Shown here: positions 11,401-23,500 of the stretch, in pieces | Numbering within the stretch: the first letter of the stretch is position 1 | Layout of the letters: each line of letters begins with the position of its first letter | Source of the DNA: Lunularia cruciata | Taxonomy: Eukaryota > Streptophyta > Marchantiopsida > Lunulariales > Lunulariaceae | DNA length: 64,000 bases | Reading direction: 5' to 3' | Assembly: GCA_948567375.1 (NCBI GenBank) | Contig: OX419756.1 | Coordinates: 72,678,333 to 72,742,332 of the forward strand | Translations under genes and position numbers: made by a program | Notes under the pieces: model-generated | Seen by the model: only the letters and a program-made list of their open reading frames with translations | Database searches by the model: none | What the model was told of the DNA's origin: nothing

Positions 11401-11785
11401 GGAGTTATATGGAGCGATGGCCATAGCATTTGACACACATTTGTCATGGAATGTACAAGAGTCTATCATGTTAGGCATTGGGGTACCATTCTCATACTTT
11501 GTAGCATATTTTAGATAACTTGTGTCCAATGCTCCACAAAATATAATGGCTAATGCAGTCTATAGGAGAACAATCATACTAGGTGATGCTTCTTCAAATA
11601 CTCCGGTTGTCTCTAGACAATACTATCTGCATAGCTCGGATATCTTAGGTGCAATAAGGCAGGTTTCTCATATCTACTCTATTGGGGCTTATCCCCATGT
11701 TACCTTTTTTGTCTCACCCTTCTGCGGCTTGATGGGGTCTTCCCATGTATTGGGTTTCCTATGCGGTCGCCCTTTTCTCCCTATC
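8460..11785 (+). pseudogene. LINE copy 2: long degraded element (C2H2 finger, RT, zinc knuckle, possible RLE)
   Basis: Order of recognisable parts: a C2H2 zinc finger (CLMCHQRF, then HVGRIH, near 8600-8660); reverse transcriptase motif A (DVENAFNNIS, 9768-9800); motif C reading SLADDTRIMGP (near 10030-10065), keeping the ADD catalytic pair; the downstream RT/thumb region (VLGVPIGSKDLVT, HVDDLLLLGD, RRIMGVFGDIIGP, 10220-10500); a zinc-knuckle region (near 11030-11110); and a C-terminal domain (DIVVTNPTRDIV, SKYRGMQQDHLF) ending near 11680, then the family 3' end (11720-11780). Many stops and frame changes make it non-coding. One ORF with an N-terminal finger and C-terminal nuclease is the architecture of R2-like LINEs, not of plant L1 or RTE elements. 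Confidence 0.75.
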
Positions 11786-11789
11786 CTAC

Positions 11790-13390
11790 TTGACTCCCGT
11801 AACCCCCTACCCGGACTCCCTCTACTCTAACCCGTTCCCACAACCTCACCCTGCAATCCTCCACTCTAACCCACTCGATTCGACCTGACGCTACCCGAGT
11901 TTTTAACTCCCTTACTCGATCCGACTCTCCCATCTCTAACGGGAGTCCCCCTACGTCTTGATTATCTCCCAACGCGAAGTTTCTGTTGCCAACTATGACA
12001 AGGTGCAACACGTGGCACCAAGGTTTCTGTCAAGCTTTTGTCAACTTCTCAAATATGCGGTACAGTAAAGTCTTCCTCTGTGAGGTTCCAGTTTCATTGG
12101 ACCAAAGCGTTGAGTAGAGCATCATCCAAGGAGGGCATTGGCAGATCTGGGCGTCGAGGGCAGGCCTTAAAAGATCTCCGTCCCAGACTCAAAAGATCTC
12201 CATCGGACTCTTACCCGCACAAAAGTTGATTCAGCCTCCATGGGGTGGTGTCAAGTAACCCACGAACTCTCCTTATTGGATAGGATGGGCACATGCGGTC
12301 AATGAGGTCGGTCAGACCCTCCCCATGCTGACACTCTGGATACGGTTCGAGCATCTGTACCACTTTGTTACCTGGTTACCTACCTATCTACCATACGACG
12401 TGAAGAAGTAGAACCTGACTTTCCGGCCACTTGAAGTCTTCACCATGATATCTACTACCACATCCAGGATAATGTCAGCTATCTACGACGTGGACTCTAT
12501 CCACATTAGCACTGACTTAACAACAAACTTATTGATACTGGCTGGGCGTGCATTCTCATTAGATCCTGATTCTATTCTTTGATAGGTGATAAGTTTCCAC
12601 AAGCAGCTGTGGTCATGTAAACTAGGTAAAACCAAAATAAGCAAGTTAAAAACCAATTTCCCTGTATGAAACAAATATGGAACTAAAAGGAATCTTATTC
12701 GTGTGGCTTCAGTTTAACAAGACTACTCGTCATCGTACCTTTCCTCCTCTTCCTTTAAAGTAAATTGGCAGGGGAATTCTCACACCCCTGTCTGGATTTC
12801 AATATTTGACATGTGATCCATGAATCGTCCACCCGTATTGTCGATTGCAGCATAATCATATTGCAACACAATGGTTCTCCTTATGATCAACTTGAAGAAC
12901 ATGCAATGCAAACCTATAAGATGTAATTTGCTTTTAAGCTCTTGGATTTAGGGGATGCTCCAAAAGTCTTTGTTGTTAAATACAGCGATAGCCTACATGC
13001 TCTTGATTCCCCAAATGCTCTATTGTCTTCCTTTGCCCTTTGGTGATTTTTTATCGTCTCTGTATCTAGACCATATTTTCCTCGTAACAACTCCCTGTAG
13101 CGCCTGCTATTTTCCTCATCTTTCTTCTTTCTCCCCCGGCTTACGAAATGGTCTCTAAGTTCTTTTAACCCCTGGAAATGCAGCCAGCTGAAGAATACGT
13201 CTTGGATGGACGTTGACATGAGTCAATGTCAATCAAATATGACATTACATAGAGGAAACGAAATTTGGTACCCTCGTGTCCTCCGGTGAAAGAGGCGCAA
13301 CTAAACGCGGATGAGAAGACGCAAACCGGACAACGAGAAGCGGAAAGGGATACATTTACATACACATGCATTTGGTTGTAAATGTGGTGG
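11790..13390. other. No gene recognised
   Basis: A pyrimidine-rich stretch of repeated CTCTAACCC/ACTCG-like words (11790-11940) is followed by mixed sequence. Open frames near 12914-13219 on the minus strand show no recognisable domain and are probably chance. Confidence 0.5.
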
Positions 13391-13392
13391 GG

Positions 13393-13560
13393 AAGAAGAA
13401 GGCGACCGCGTGCGATAACAAGAAGGGTGCGAAGGTGATTGTAAAGGAAAAACGCGACCGCGCGTGAAAACAAGAAGGATGGGAAGATCCCACCAAGCCG
13501 TACAAGGAAAAGACAAATGAGGCTAAACCCCGATAGTATCGGTGGTAGTTGAGCCCATTT
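13393..13560 (-). mobile_element. Two LINE 3' tails, adjacent
   Basis: On the minus strand the family terminus occurs twice: a short piece at about 13393-13430 (GGCGACCGCGTGCGATAACA on the plus strand) and a longer one at 13446-13560 that includes the GGATGGGAAGATCCCACCAA stretch and the AAACCCC hairpin region. The shared 3' ends and differing 5' extents fit independent 5'-truncated insertions. Confidence 0.65.
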
Positions 13561-13839
13561 TCGGCGAAAGCATCTCTTCGCGAACCAGAGTTAGCGTTCT
13601 CTATCTTTGCCTCTAGCTACAGTATGGTGAATCGTCCGTCGCTGAATATATCGCATTTCTTAATGATATTTTATGTGCCTCAAACTAGCTGCAGGTAGAG
13701 TTGAAAGTGAAACTTGTTGACTCTAGTATCTGCGGGAATAGCCATCATCTGGATAAAGGTCAACCATGCGGTGACGCATCCGAAAACCTCAAGTCGCGTG
13801 CGGCAAATGCTCGATGTAGTGGACGATGTCCGCCGCTAA

Positions 13840-13985
13840 CTTCCAAGAGGGGACTTGTCCCTTCTTGGGACCTACCGATACGAGCGGGGCTTAGCCCCAT
13901 TTACCTCGAGTGGTTTATCCTTGTACGGGTTGACGGGGGCTTCCCTTCCTTCTTGTTACCCTACGCGGTCGCTTCTGGGCACGAA
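13840..13985 (+). mobile_element. LINE 3' tail
   Basis: Contains the family 3' UTR in order: ACCGATACGAGCGGGGCTTA, a GGGGCTTAGCCCC hairpin (about 13886-13898), TTGTACGGGTTGACGGGGGC, and the terminal CTACGCGGTCGC (13961-13972). It is GC-rich and close to the family consensus. Confidence 0.65.
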
Positions 13986-14394
13986 GGTAAGAATTAGTTT
14001 ACAGCGTGGTCCTTTCTCTTTCTACGCTGGTTACTAGGTACTATACATATTCAAAAGTAACATAGTAAAGGTATCTCTCCCACTGCTCAGTACTGTAGTT
14101 TCCACAGTGTTCCACGCCAGGACGCGTGGATAAGAAGAGAACCCACCAAAGTTGCCACGCGTCTTGTCCTGGGGTCGCCACAACTCCTGATGGATACATA
14201 CGCCTCTTCGTTCTCACAAATAACAACGTGGAGACGTTTGTGCCCAGCTATACGCAATGATTACATCACAAAAATATACTATTTCGTTGCTTTAGCATGC
14301 AGGGTTTAACTGACTCTGCTCTCTGTGCCGTTTTCTAGATAAGAATGAAAATGTAGTCAAAGCAGAGAGCTTCACAGTTCTTCAGGCCTTATTT

Positions 14395-14580
14395 GTGATT
14401 AAGAGTGCGAAAAGGCGACCACACAGAACACAAGAAGGATAGGAAACAACACAAGAAAGACGGGGGAAGACCCCACAAGCCGAACAAGGGAGAGACAAAT
14501 GAGGTAGAATGGTGCTGGTTCCAATAGCATCGATATGAAAAATCTGCTTTAAAGATATCCGATCTATTCAAATCATAAGG
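14395..14580 (-). mobile_element. LINE 3' tail
   Basis: Minus-strand copy: GGCGACCACACAGAACACAA, then GGGGGAAGACCCCACAAGCC, then a stretch matching GATATGAAAAATCTGC and AGATATCCGATCTATTC of the longer copies at 38.8 and 51.7 kb. A short internal duplication around 14430-14470 separates the terminus from the rest. Confidence 0.65.
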
Positions 14581-14599
14581 TTACATCTGGTATGATTGT

Positions 14600-15350
14600 G
14601 TATTTGTATCTGGGTATGATTTATGTACTGCTTTCGCAGACGACATGTAAGCTTTTCAATCCCAAATGTCTTTGTGCAGTAACGCGTAAGTTTGACAGCA
14701 GATTACATCGTACACTGAATCTCGGCATATTGTATTTCTCGGCTACTTTGTAATTTTGAAGCTCGAAGTTTGACAATCACTGCTTCTTCATTTCAGTTTC
14801 AGAACCTTTTCTTATAAAGGAATGTAGGGTATTGGATGCGAACTAATATTATAGAGAAACGTACTTTCTCTGATGCATCCACCTTAAGGAGAATGACGCT
14901 TATTCTTACCTGCGATTTCGCTTTACAATCTAAAATTAAAGTACCATCTTCAATATTCAATATCGTAGGAGAGTTGTATGTGAGTATTTTTAAAATTCTG
15001 GTCATTTCTAGTCATTCTAGTTGAAGTAATATTTATAAGTAATCTCTGGATATTTATAACTAATGCTTGAATATTAAATCAAATGTTGGAAAGAAAGAAT
15101 GAATGGTTTATAATTCTTTGTGAACTAATACTAACTTGGTGCAAGAATGAAACGAAGGTTAAGTTCTAAAAACAAGATTTGGTATAAAAAAAGCTCTGTA
15201 GAACTTGAATGAATTCCAGGTGATGACAACTTGGTATCCCTGGGTCAAAGAAAAATTTCCTTAGTTGCTTGTTTAGAATTATTGACAAAATTATTTTATG
15301 AGATGAGTCTAATTATGCTATTCTAGATCTTAGTTGTCCTTATGACTCAA
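14600..15350. other. AT-rich, no gene recognised
   Basis: No supported coding frame. The short word TCTAGTCATTCTAGTTGAAG (15004-15023) recurs near 16533 and is likely from an old dispersed repeat. Confidence 0.5.
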
Positions 15351-15359
15351 AAGGCCAAC

Positions 15360-15640
15360 TTACAGTGTACTATTTCTCATAATTTTCCTTTCAGAAAAAT
15401 AATATTACTTTAGAAGAGTAACTTCCCATTAGAAAAGCAATTGTAGTAGAAGCATTCTCATTAGACATCCAAAATGAATTAAAATAAGTTACATTTTATT
15501 GACTTGGAAACAAGACAAAATATAGAACACCTTTTACTCAATAGAGTCTTATTTATAAGCTAAGTTGAGGATTATGTATTGTATACCATGAGATGAATAT
15601 CAAGTAGCAAGATGATGCAAAACTTGCATTTCAAAACAAG
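15360..15640 (+). pseudogene. Highly decayed gypsy RNase H remnant
   Basis: Frames read YFSHNFPFRKNNITLEE, LPIRKAIVVEAF, then RQNIEHLLLNRVLF and SSKMMQNLHF. The order fits the Ty3/gypsy RNase H blocks (SRKL..ERNYT..E.E.LAI, then the D..L.YLL.QR region and the MMQNADFLSR-like end). Stops are frequent. It is a different, much older element than copies A and B. Confidence 0.5.
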
Positions 15641-16117
15641 TCTTTGAAGAAAGAAGCAAAAATCATAAGCCAATTCTCACATATCAAATATATTGAGGTT
15701 TCAAACAAGATCATTAGAAGCAACAAACAAAATTTGAAATAACATTTTACTAAACAAATTTTTGGGATAAAAAAGAAAGTAAGTAGACCAAATTTCTTTC
15801 AAGGAGAAAGCAAATACTCTTGCATAAAGGTTGTTATATTGACATATGATTGCATGTGATTGATTAACAAGTCAATCAGTCGGGACGATTTTATCAAGTG
15901 GTCAATACACTGAAACCAAATTTCTTACTTATCAACTTATTTATTTAACCTGTTTAATAAGGAGGTTACCATGATCAACTCTTTTATTAATTCTTACTAA
16001 CAAAGTTATAGCTCAAAAGAACAAAGAGATTAGACAAAGAAACTAATGAATATTGTCCTCCCTATAACCTACCATAATGAAAATCCATACTATAAATCCA
16101 CCCATAAACCAAAATGT

Positions 16118-16119
<2 letters not shown>

Positions 16120-16170
<51 letters not shown>
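16120..16170. repeat. (TA)n microsatellite
   Basis: About 25 uninterrupted TA units. Likely length-polymorphic. Confidence 0.95.
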
Positions 16171-16173
<3 letters not shown>

Positions 16174-16454
16174 ATTTAAAATTTATGCAACTCAAAGTGT
16201 AAAGGTTTAACTCCTTGATGAACCTTAGTACATTAATAAACATGGATAATATTTGTTGATTCTATGAGCTAATAAAGGGTTAATTATTTTGTCTTGATTT
16301 TTACGTAAAGAGTATGTTTATTGCCTTAAATAATTCAAATAAAAAACTGTATGCATTAATTACTACTTCTAGTTACTATAAGGAATGCATACATGTTTGG
16401 CTAATTGCTTGTAGCTTTCCTCATAATTTCATAATTCTTACAAATAAGGAGATA

Positions 16455-16495
16455 TGGCAGAAAGGCAACCACGTAGAACACATGAAGGATGGGAA
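16455..16495 (-). mobile_element. Very short LINE 3' tail
   Basis: Only the last ~40 bases of the family are present on the minus strand (AAAGGCAACCACGTAGAACA, then CATGAAGGATGGGAAGA). It runs directly into one arm of a long inverted repeat. Confidence 0.6.
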
Positions 16496-16637
16496 GAAGA
16501 GTCTTTTATACTCCAAGAGTATAAAAGTCTTTCTAGTCATTCTAGTTGAAGACAAAAGAGGTAAATTGGGGCTATTCTAGTCATTTCTAGTCATATGATC
16601 TCTATCTTGTTTCATCTTGGAGTATAAAAGACTCTTC
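16496..16637. repeat. 23-bp perfect inverted repeat (hairpin)
   Basis: The arm at 16496-16518 is the exact reverse complement of 16615-16637, with a 96-base loop. The loop contains TCTAGTCAT-type short repeats. No element of known type was recognised. Confidence 0.8.
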
Positions 16638-16639
16638 AT

Positions 16640-17580
16640 CTTTTTCAATATTTGGTGTTGTAGTCATACATGGCTTAAGATGTATTTACATTTGTTCCTC
16701 CTTGTGCAAATTACCAACAAAAATGGCTTTCAATACATTTTTATATTGCTTTTTTGTATAAAAGTTACAAATGAGTAGGGCTTTAGCTCTAAAATTAATG
16801 GTCTTCTCTAATCTCTACATGCTACTAATCCCCTAAACTTGGATCTTATCATGTTTAATCTTAATACTACTCATATATCTATTAGACAATTGTAATGTCT
16901 ATGGATACAAAAGTCCACTTAGCTCTTATAGTTGAAACAATATATCTCATTGAATTAACCAAGCTCTACTTTATACCATATTTTAATATCATGGTCTATT
17001 GAAATATATCTCATGTCTTATAGCTATCTTTACTTCATTGGTACTATTGGCTAAGCATTATTTTGATATTTTGTTCTAAAATCATATTGTATACATGATA
17101 CTTATATTTGAAAATTACTCTTGCTTTGTTGGTGAATTTTAGTGTGCATTTTCTGAGATTTGGATAACAAATTGACCAAAATCCAATTCTTACCACCCCA
17201 AATATGGTCAAGCTAAATATACTAAATGTAACTTAGAAGAAATACTTATATAAATATGAAAAATTATGATAATTTCCTTATAATTTCAAAATTTTCCTAC
17301 TACAAGTCCAAGCATGTAAAATATTAGATTTCACTCTTTGTTTTGTTAATTCTGATCAAAAACCTCAGTTCTTTACAACTTGTTTACTCCACTATCTTCT
17401 AATATCCCTAGAAATTTTATACTCTTTTTCTCCTTCACTTGTATCTATATTCATCTTGTTTCCTAAATGTGGAAATTAAGGTATTTTCATCTCCAAATCA
17501 TTTCTTTATCATTCTTGACCAAATTCAGCTCCTTCACTTGTAACTTATAATGATTACAATATGAAGTTGATTAGATGATT
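16640..17580. other. AT-rich, no gene recognised
   Basis: No supported gene or element. Base composition and the absence of long frames suggest old decayed repeats. Confidence 0.5.
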
Positions 17581-18030
17581 AACATATGAAGTTGATTGAA
17601 TTATTACCGAGTGCATGGCTAATCAAAAACCAATATATAGAGTTCAAAGTTCTTTAGAAAGCTTATACCCTCCATAATGCTACATATGAACCATTTCATT
17701 ATCTTCAAAATGCTCAAATGATCTCCTATCACTTATCATTTTAACTGCCTACCACATCTATGTTAATCTTGTTTTTCTTTTTTTCTAAATTTTAAAATTG
17801 AATCTTCACATTTCTTCTAACTCAATTTTTTTTTTTCAACAAATTAATTTTATTCACTTGAAATCAAAGATGATTAGAAATGTGAAGTTGATTAATTCTT
17901 TGCCCATTGTACGTTGAATCACTTCAATCACCCGTATACAAATATGTAGAGTCCGGAGTTCTTTAGAAAGATTATGCATTCCGTCATGCTAAATATGAGA
18001 ATTTCCATCTTCTTCAAAATGCTCTTTTAG
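17580..18030 (+). pseudogene. Two decayed gypsy chromodomain remnants in tandem
   Basis: Two segments (about 17580-17720 and 17890-18030) both match the chromodomain end of copies A and B at the DNA level: GAAGTTGATT (EVD), then GAGTTCAAAGTTCTTTAGAAAG or GAGTCCGGAGTTCTTTAGAAAG for EYKVLWKG, then ATGCTACATATGAACCATTT for DATWEPL, then CTTCAAAATGCTC for LQNA. Stops and transitions dominate. Their ~300-bp spacing with similar intervening sequence suggests a tandem duplication. Confidence 0.65.
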
Positions 18031-18039
18031 CATCCAAAT

Positions 18040-19500
18040 GCTTAAAACTAGAGCACATGAAGGAGTATTTTTGTTAACTAGAAGAAGTGAGATCTGTAAT
18101 AATAGAAACATTGCTTTAGTAATTTAGTATATTTTTATTATATTATTTACTAGTAAATTATAAAAAAGCACTCCATAAAATACAATGAATCTTCATAAAT
18201 GAGTATTTGAAAGGTTCTACAAAGGTACTTAGGAACTTTCTTGTAGATTGAGTAAGCTCACATGGTATGTAGAACCTTCTAGGCTATTAGGGATTAGATA
18301 TTTTGGCTTGGAAATCAATGATTAAATGAATAAAGCTTATCCAAGTCTCCAATATAAAAAATGACCATGGATTATTTTTGGCTTTCTTAGTACATTTTGT
18401 ATAATTGTTGGTCCATTATCCTTCTTAATTGTTCTTTTAGTATAATATAGTGACCATTCATAAATATTACCACAATTTTTTTGTATAGAAAAATTCATGA
18501 GGTAATCTATTGTTGATAAGATGAGTTAATAATTGTATATGAAAATATAAAGAACTTGATATGAACATAGAATAAAGTGGATTTTTGAAAGTAAGTAAAA
18601 TCACGCAATATTTTATTGGAGATATGTCTTAACACGTCCGGTAAATGTAAACTTGTAACGATCACACAAAAAGGTTTTTACGAATTCCCTATAAAACAAA
18701 CTAATTGAAAAGCTTGCAACACTTTCCCTTTTTAAAGCCTATGGCAGCCCCCAGGTTGTCTGATGAAGCTCGGTTTGGGCATATAGCCGATCAGTTACTT
18801 GATCTGGTTATGTCATCAAGGGACATTTTACCTCGAAGTCCAATGTGGGCACATTACAATAATCTATCGAGAAAAGGGCGTCCAAGTTTCGTGACCCTTC
18901 TGTCAGTAAACTGATCCCTGTCCTCGGGTAACTCGAACCTACAGTGCACCGATGGAAGGAAAGAAACCAGTTACAGATACATGCCCACAGATTGCGGTGA
19001 CATGTTGCCGGGATTACGATTTAGAGAAACGTCTATTATAATGGGGAAGAGCCCAAGTTGGCGGATCAGACCTCGGTGGAGGAAACAATAATTGATGACG
19101 GTGCGTGATTTTGACGAGAATAGGCAGATATTTACATGTAGAGGAAGTGGAGAGGAGAATGGATCGCAGGCAGGGAGGAAATCACGAGTGATACGCCGCA
19201 AAATCGTTTCCGATCTATGAAGGGGAGTGCGGAAGGCAGTAGGGCGACGTAAAGATCTCTGACAGGGAACAGTGACAGAAAGCGGACCTTTATCGTCGTG
19301 GCAAAGCGGATGAGGTGGCAAACTGCCACTTTTACAGGCATTAGGAAAGGGTCGTATCCTAATCCACTCGTGGGTTAATTAATCAGGTCCACTCAGTTTC
19401 CACCCACTTCATTCACTCCTGCCCCGGGCTGCCCTTCTCTGGCTGCCCGCCGGGGTTCCAACATAATCGCTTGCTTTCAATTCAGCCTTGCTTTCCTATC
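18040..19500. other. Intergenic, upstream of TOC1
   Basis: AT-rich to about 18,700, then more balanced. An open frame at 18705-18914 on + has no recognisable domain. No evening element (AAAATATCT) was found by eye. The switch to higher GC near 19,340 probably marks the approach to the TOC1 promoter. Confidence 0.45.
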
Positions 19501-19513
19501 GATATCGCCGTCT

Positions 19514-20006
19514 GAGGAGAGGAGAGGAGAGGAGAGCGCAGAGCAGCGGAGCTTGAGCAGAGCGGAGCAGTGGCGCGATCCTCTTGCCGGGGTACCTGAT
19601 TTGATGGATGCGTGAGGCTTCCGTATCCGGTGGAAGAAAGGGTGGTACGAGTACTGCAGAAGAAGTGGATTGAAACTTGTAATAGTGACATTTGGCTGTG
19701 CAATTCCGCATTGAGTGTTTCCCGCATGCGTGCATGCATGGGAGGCAATTGGAGGAGTCGTTGTCTGTCGGGCGGAATACCGTAGTGTGTCAGTTCAGAT
19801 TGGGGCAGCAGCAGGAAAGGAGGAGGAGGTTTTGTAGACCAGTCAGTTGATGGTGAGTTGGTTCATTAGCTGCTCTAAAAGTTGGGAAGGAAGGTGGTCG
19901 GTCCTGGTTGCGGTGCCGTTTCCACCCGTCTGTGTTGTACAGTGTTGGAGTCGAGTGTGCAGGGGAGTAGGGGGAAGGGAAGGGAAGGGAAGGGAAAGGA
20001 AGGGGG
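19514..20006 (+). promoter_or_regulatory. Purine tract and G-quadruplex motif upstream of TOC1
   Basis: A (GGAGA)n purine tract lies at 19514-19536. At 19970-20006 five runs of three or more G are separated by AA/AAA, a canonical G-quadruplex motif on the coding strand, about 560 bp before the TOC1 start codon. Whether it lies in promoter or in a long 5' leader cannot be told. Confidence 0.5.
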
Positions 20007-20563
20007 TTCTCAAAGACTGGGATCTGCGAGGAAGTCTCTTGATCCTTGGTAACTGCTCTCCGCAGGTGGACAGGTAGTCACGACTACAACCTACTCCTTG
20101 CAATCGTTGGATGTACGACAAGAAGGCCGAAGGTGCATATGTAAACCGTGAAATTTGTTAGTTCCTAGTGGCGCTGAGGGCCGCAGATTGCACGGGGTAA
20201 TCTGGCTGAGCCGTCCGACATTGGATTCGCAGAGGATGGAAAGGGCATTCCTGGCCAGAAGTAAGTCGGAAATTGGTGCGTCTTATCGGAGTTTTTGAGG
20301 GATGTTGGGATCCCCTGACTGTGAAGGAAGGGTTTCCATGGATAGTGAGGAAGCAGCGGCCGAGGCAGCATATTGGAACATGACGAGGGTGACGAAAGAG
20401 CTAACGAACAGGCTTCTGGTCGAACAGGAAAGCAGACACTCTTAACGAGGACAGGTCGGGCAGGTATTAGACGGATGGGCTTGTAGCTGCCTACCGAGGA
20501 TCAAGATATTGCGGAATTTAAGCAAGTTAATCGATTCGAAGTACCAGGAGTGTGGGGCAAGGG

Positions 20564-23500
20564 ATGGCCGATGCTGTCCTTAGAGAGCTGGGTGTTGAGA
20601 ATGGAGGACGTGTTGTGTTCGATCGCAGCAGGGTCCGGATTTTACTCTGTGACCCGAGTACATCACCAGAGGTCGTGGATCTTCTGCGCCGTTGCTCTTA
20701 CCAAGGTAGGAAATTGTAGACACCTCATCTGTCTGGACTTAATTTTGAGAACTCATGGTATTGTACATGGGGTATCGACCGCCGCGCCGTACGCTGTTTT
20801 GAATCGTACCTTACTGAATGCCTTGCGATATGATTGACCGTTTTGTGATTTTGCATTATTCTTCCTCCGTAGCTTCATGCTGCAGTGGTACTTTGAGTCA
20901 TGTTTGGATCTTGGGATCGAGTCAAGATTTCTGTTTCAATGCCATGATGTCCGTAGACGAGTGGCAGTTTGCTCGTTTGACTTGTGCTGCCGTAGAGCGA
21001 ATTCTCTCACACGTGCAGCCACCTTACCGTCGCATTCTCTTTCCCATAGTATTTCTGCAATTTCTTCTTCAAGCAACGGAAATTTTTGTCACCGCTGGTC
21101 CGTTGGGTGATTATTTGCCACTGCGAGGCTAGTACGGTGACGATTTTGTTCACCATTTGGATTAGATTTAGCTGAAAGTCGCACAAGGTTCCGGATATCC
21201 TCAAGGTTGACAGGGCTGTCTGTGCAAGTTTGTGGATGCTACGCATGGACTTGAGGGATAGTTCCGCCTCCGTTTTGGTAGCTTTTCTTCTGTTTCTCGA
21301 GTAGTGAATACTGATGCTTTGCTTGTGTTTCCAGTCGTGGCCGTGCAAAATGCCAGGCAGGTGATGGAAGTTCTGAGGAACGGCATGGCCGATGTGGATC
21401 TTATACTGGCTGAAGTAGAACTCCCGAAGAAGAAAGGATTTAAGATGCTGAAGCACATAACCAAGGAGGAGCGCTTGAAACAGATCCCGATCGTCAGTAT
21501 GTATACTACAGCTCCGAACTTCTGTTTTTTGGTTGGCGACCGTTCTACCCGTCATTTTGATCAATCAGATCCCCTTAGGCTCACTGATCCGCCGTACTGG
21601 TTCATCCTTTAAACTTGAGTTTGGAGATCGAAACTTCTTCAGATTGTGCTATGTTAACAGTTGTTACACAACCTTTACTCATATGTTAACCGTTGTCTTA
21701 GTTAAATCAATTCTAGCTGGTGATCTAGTCACTAATATGTAGTATTTTGGCTCAGTGATGTCCTCACGGGATGAGATGGCAGTCGTTGTCAAATGTTTGA
21801 GACTTGGAGCAGCTGACTACCTTGTGAAGCCCCTTCGCACGAACGAACTGCTTAATTTGTGGACCCACATGTGGCGGAGGCGACGAATGGTAACCTCTTC
21901 CTCTTGGACAGTTGCCCATACCATTCATGTGTTGCCATTTTCTCTGGTCACTCTCAAATTGGTCACACGTTCAAGTCGAGCAGTCCTTGCTTGACGGTCA
22001 ATTCTAGTTCAGTAAAGCAAGGACTTTCGCTGTCTGTGGATTGGGGTGCAGGAGAAAGAACGCCGCTGCCGTTTCGTTGACATGTTGTAGATTTATTTTG
22101 TGTCTATGAGCTTCCAGAGTCCTAAAAGTGGCCGTTGCGTACTCGCATTCCTACGAGGGTAGCGGTTACTATCATCCGAAAGCTTGAAACTCGTGTCCTC
22201 TGTTGACCAATCTTCGTGATAAACTTTTATGTGACAGCTCGGTATGACGGAAAAGCACATGCTGAATGGAGCTCTGAACATCAACTTCCCGCCGATAGAC
22301 ATGCTTGTTTCGGATACAAGTGAGTCCAATACCACCAGTACAGACCTCTTCTCCGATGACAGCAATGACCAGCCTCGTAGGAGTGTGATGGAAGTAGCCA
22401 ACAGCAAGCTTGCCCACAGCTCGGGCGTCCAACTTAGCATCCACGTAAGTATTTCACCTCTTGGTCTACATCCATCTTGCTCTCTACCACCCTAGATTAG
22501 GAATCCATTATCTAGAATATCTTGTGTTGAGCGATCGCACTTCAGAGCAGAATCCAACGATAGAGATACTGGGCATCCTTTCTCCGAGCTTACGTTGCCT
22601 GTCTTTTGCATCCATCCGAAAGTCACTTTCCCCTTGTCATAGATCTGGACGCACCGTGAAGCGTTTTCACATCGAAAAATGTCCACCGTGCGAAGGATTC
22701 ATACCCCTGTTACTTCTCTTGGTGTGAATCATTAAGCCAGAGACACAGATTGTGGTACGAGATGCATGCACACAATGGAGAAATATGTGGCCGAGACTGA
22801 CCATATAACCTATGCCCGTTTCCATCACAGTCAAATCGTCTACCAGGACTGGAGTTAACTTTGAAGCCATCGTCTGATTCGGCAGGAGCTGAACGACCAC
22901 CTCCCTCCGGAACAGGTGATTGATTGGATCTTCTCAGTTCGCTCGAAAGTCAATCAGGGCTGCTTGTCAAACAGCGTCTTTGTTTTCTGTATTCTCCCTT
23001 GTCTGTCGAGTGGTACCTATTCCCGTACAATCCTCGTCCGTGGAACACAAATACGTTCCAGGAGATATACTGCTTCTTCCTCGTCATGTCTTGTCCAGTT
23101 TGAAGTTAGTATTGAACCGTGTTCTAACCAACGAGATCCGTATTCTTACATTCAATATATTTTCCACACTGTTTCATCTCGTGTTCTTTTGTTTGTGATG
23201 AGCTGTTGAAACGATAGTTCTTTCCCAGTACTCATTCCAAACGAGAAAACAGTTACTGATCTTCCGTCCTGAACGTGTATCCCTGCAGTCAACTTGGAAC
23301 TAGTACCTTCTCCACCTAAGAAAACCGTGTTGAAAATTGCCCAGTCTTCCGCCTTTCTCTCATACGCAAAGGTAAATAATCAGAGGTTGGACAGGCCGAT
23401 GGAGCTTCACAGCAGTATGCCAGCTGACAGTGACGTCTTCGAGCATCAATCCCTGGCTCCGACGCACCCGCACCCAACTGTGCATTCAGCTTCCCATGTC

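Noticed and set aside
11790-11940. CTCTAACCC-type words resembling plant telomere repeat
   Set aside because: Only scattered CTAACCC-like words among other pyrimidine-rich sequence, with no regular 7-bp period.
12914-13473. Two ~100-codon minus-strand frames
   Set aside because: No family resemblance; the second overlaps LINE tails in a non-coding frame.
18705-18914. Possible small gene upstream of TOC1
   Set aside because: Short frame, no domain, no clear promoter or conservation that can be judged here.
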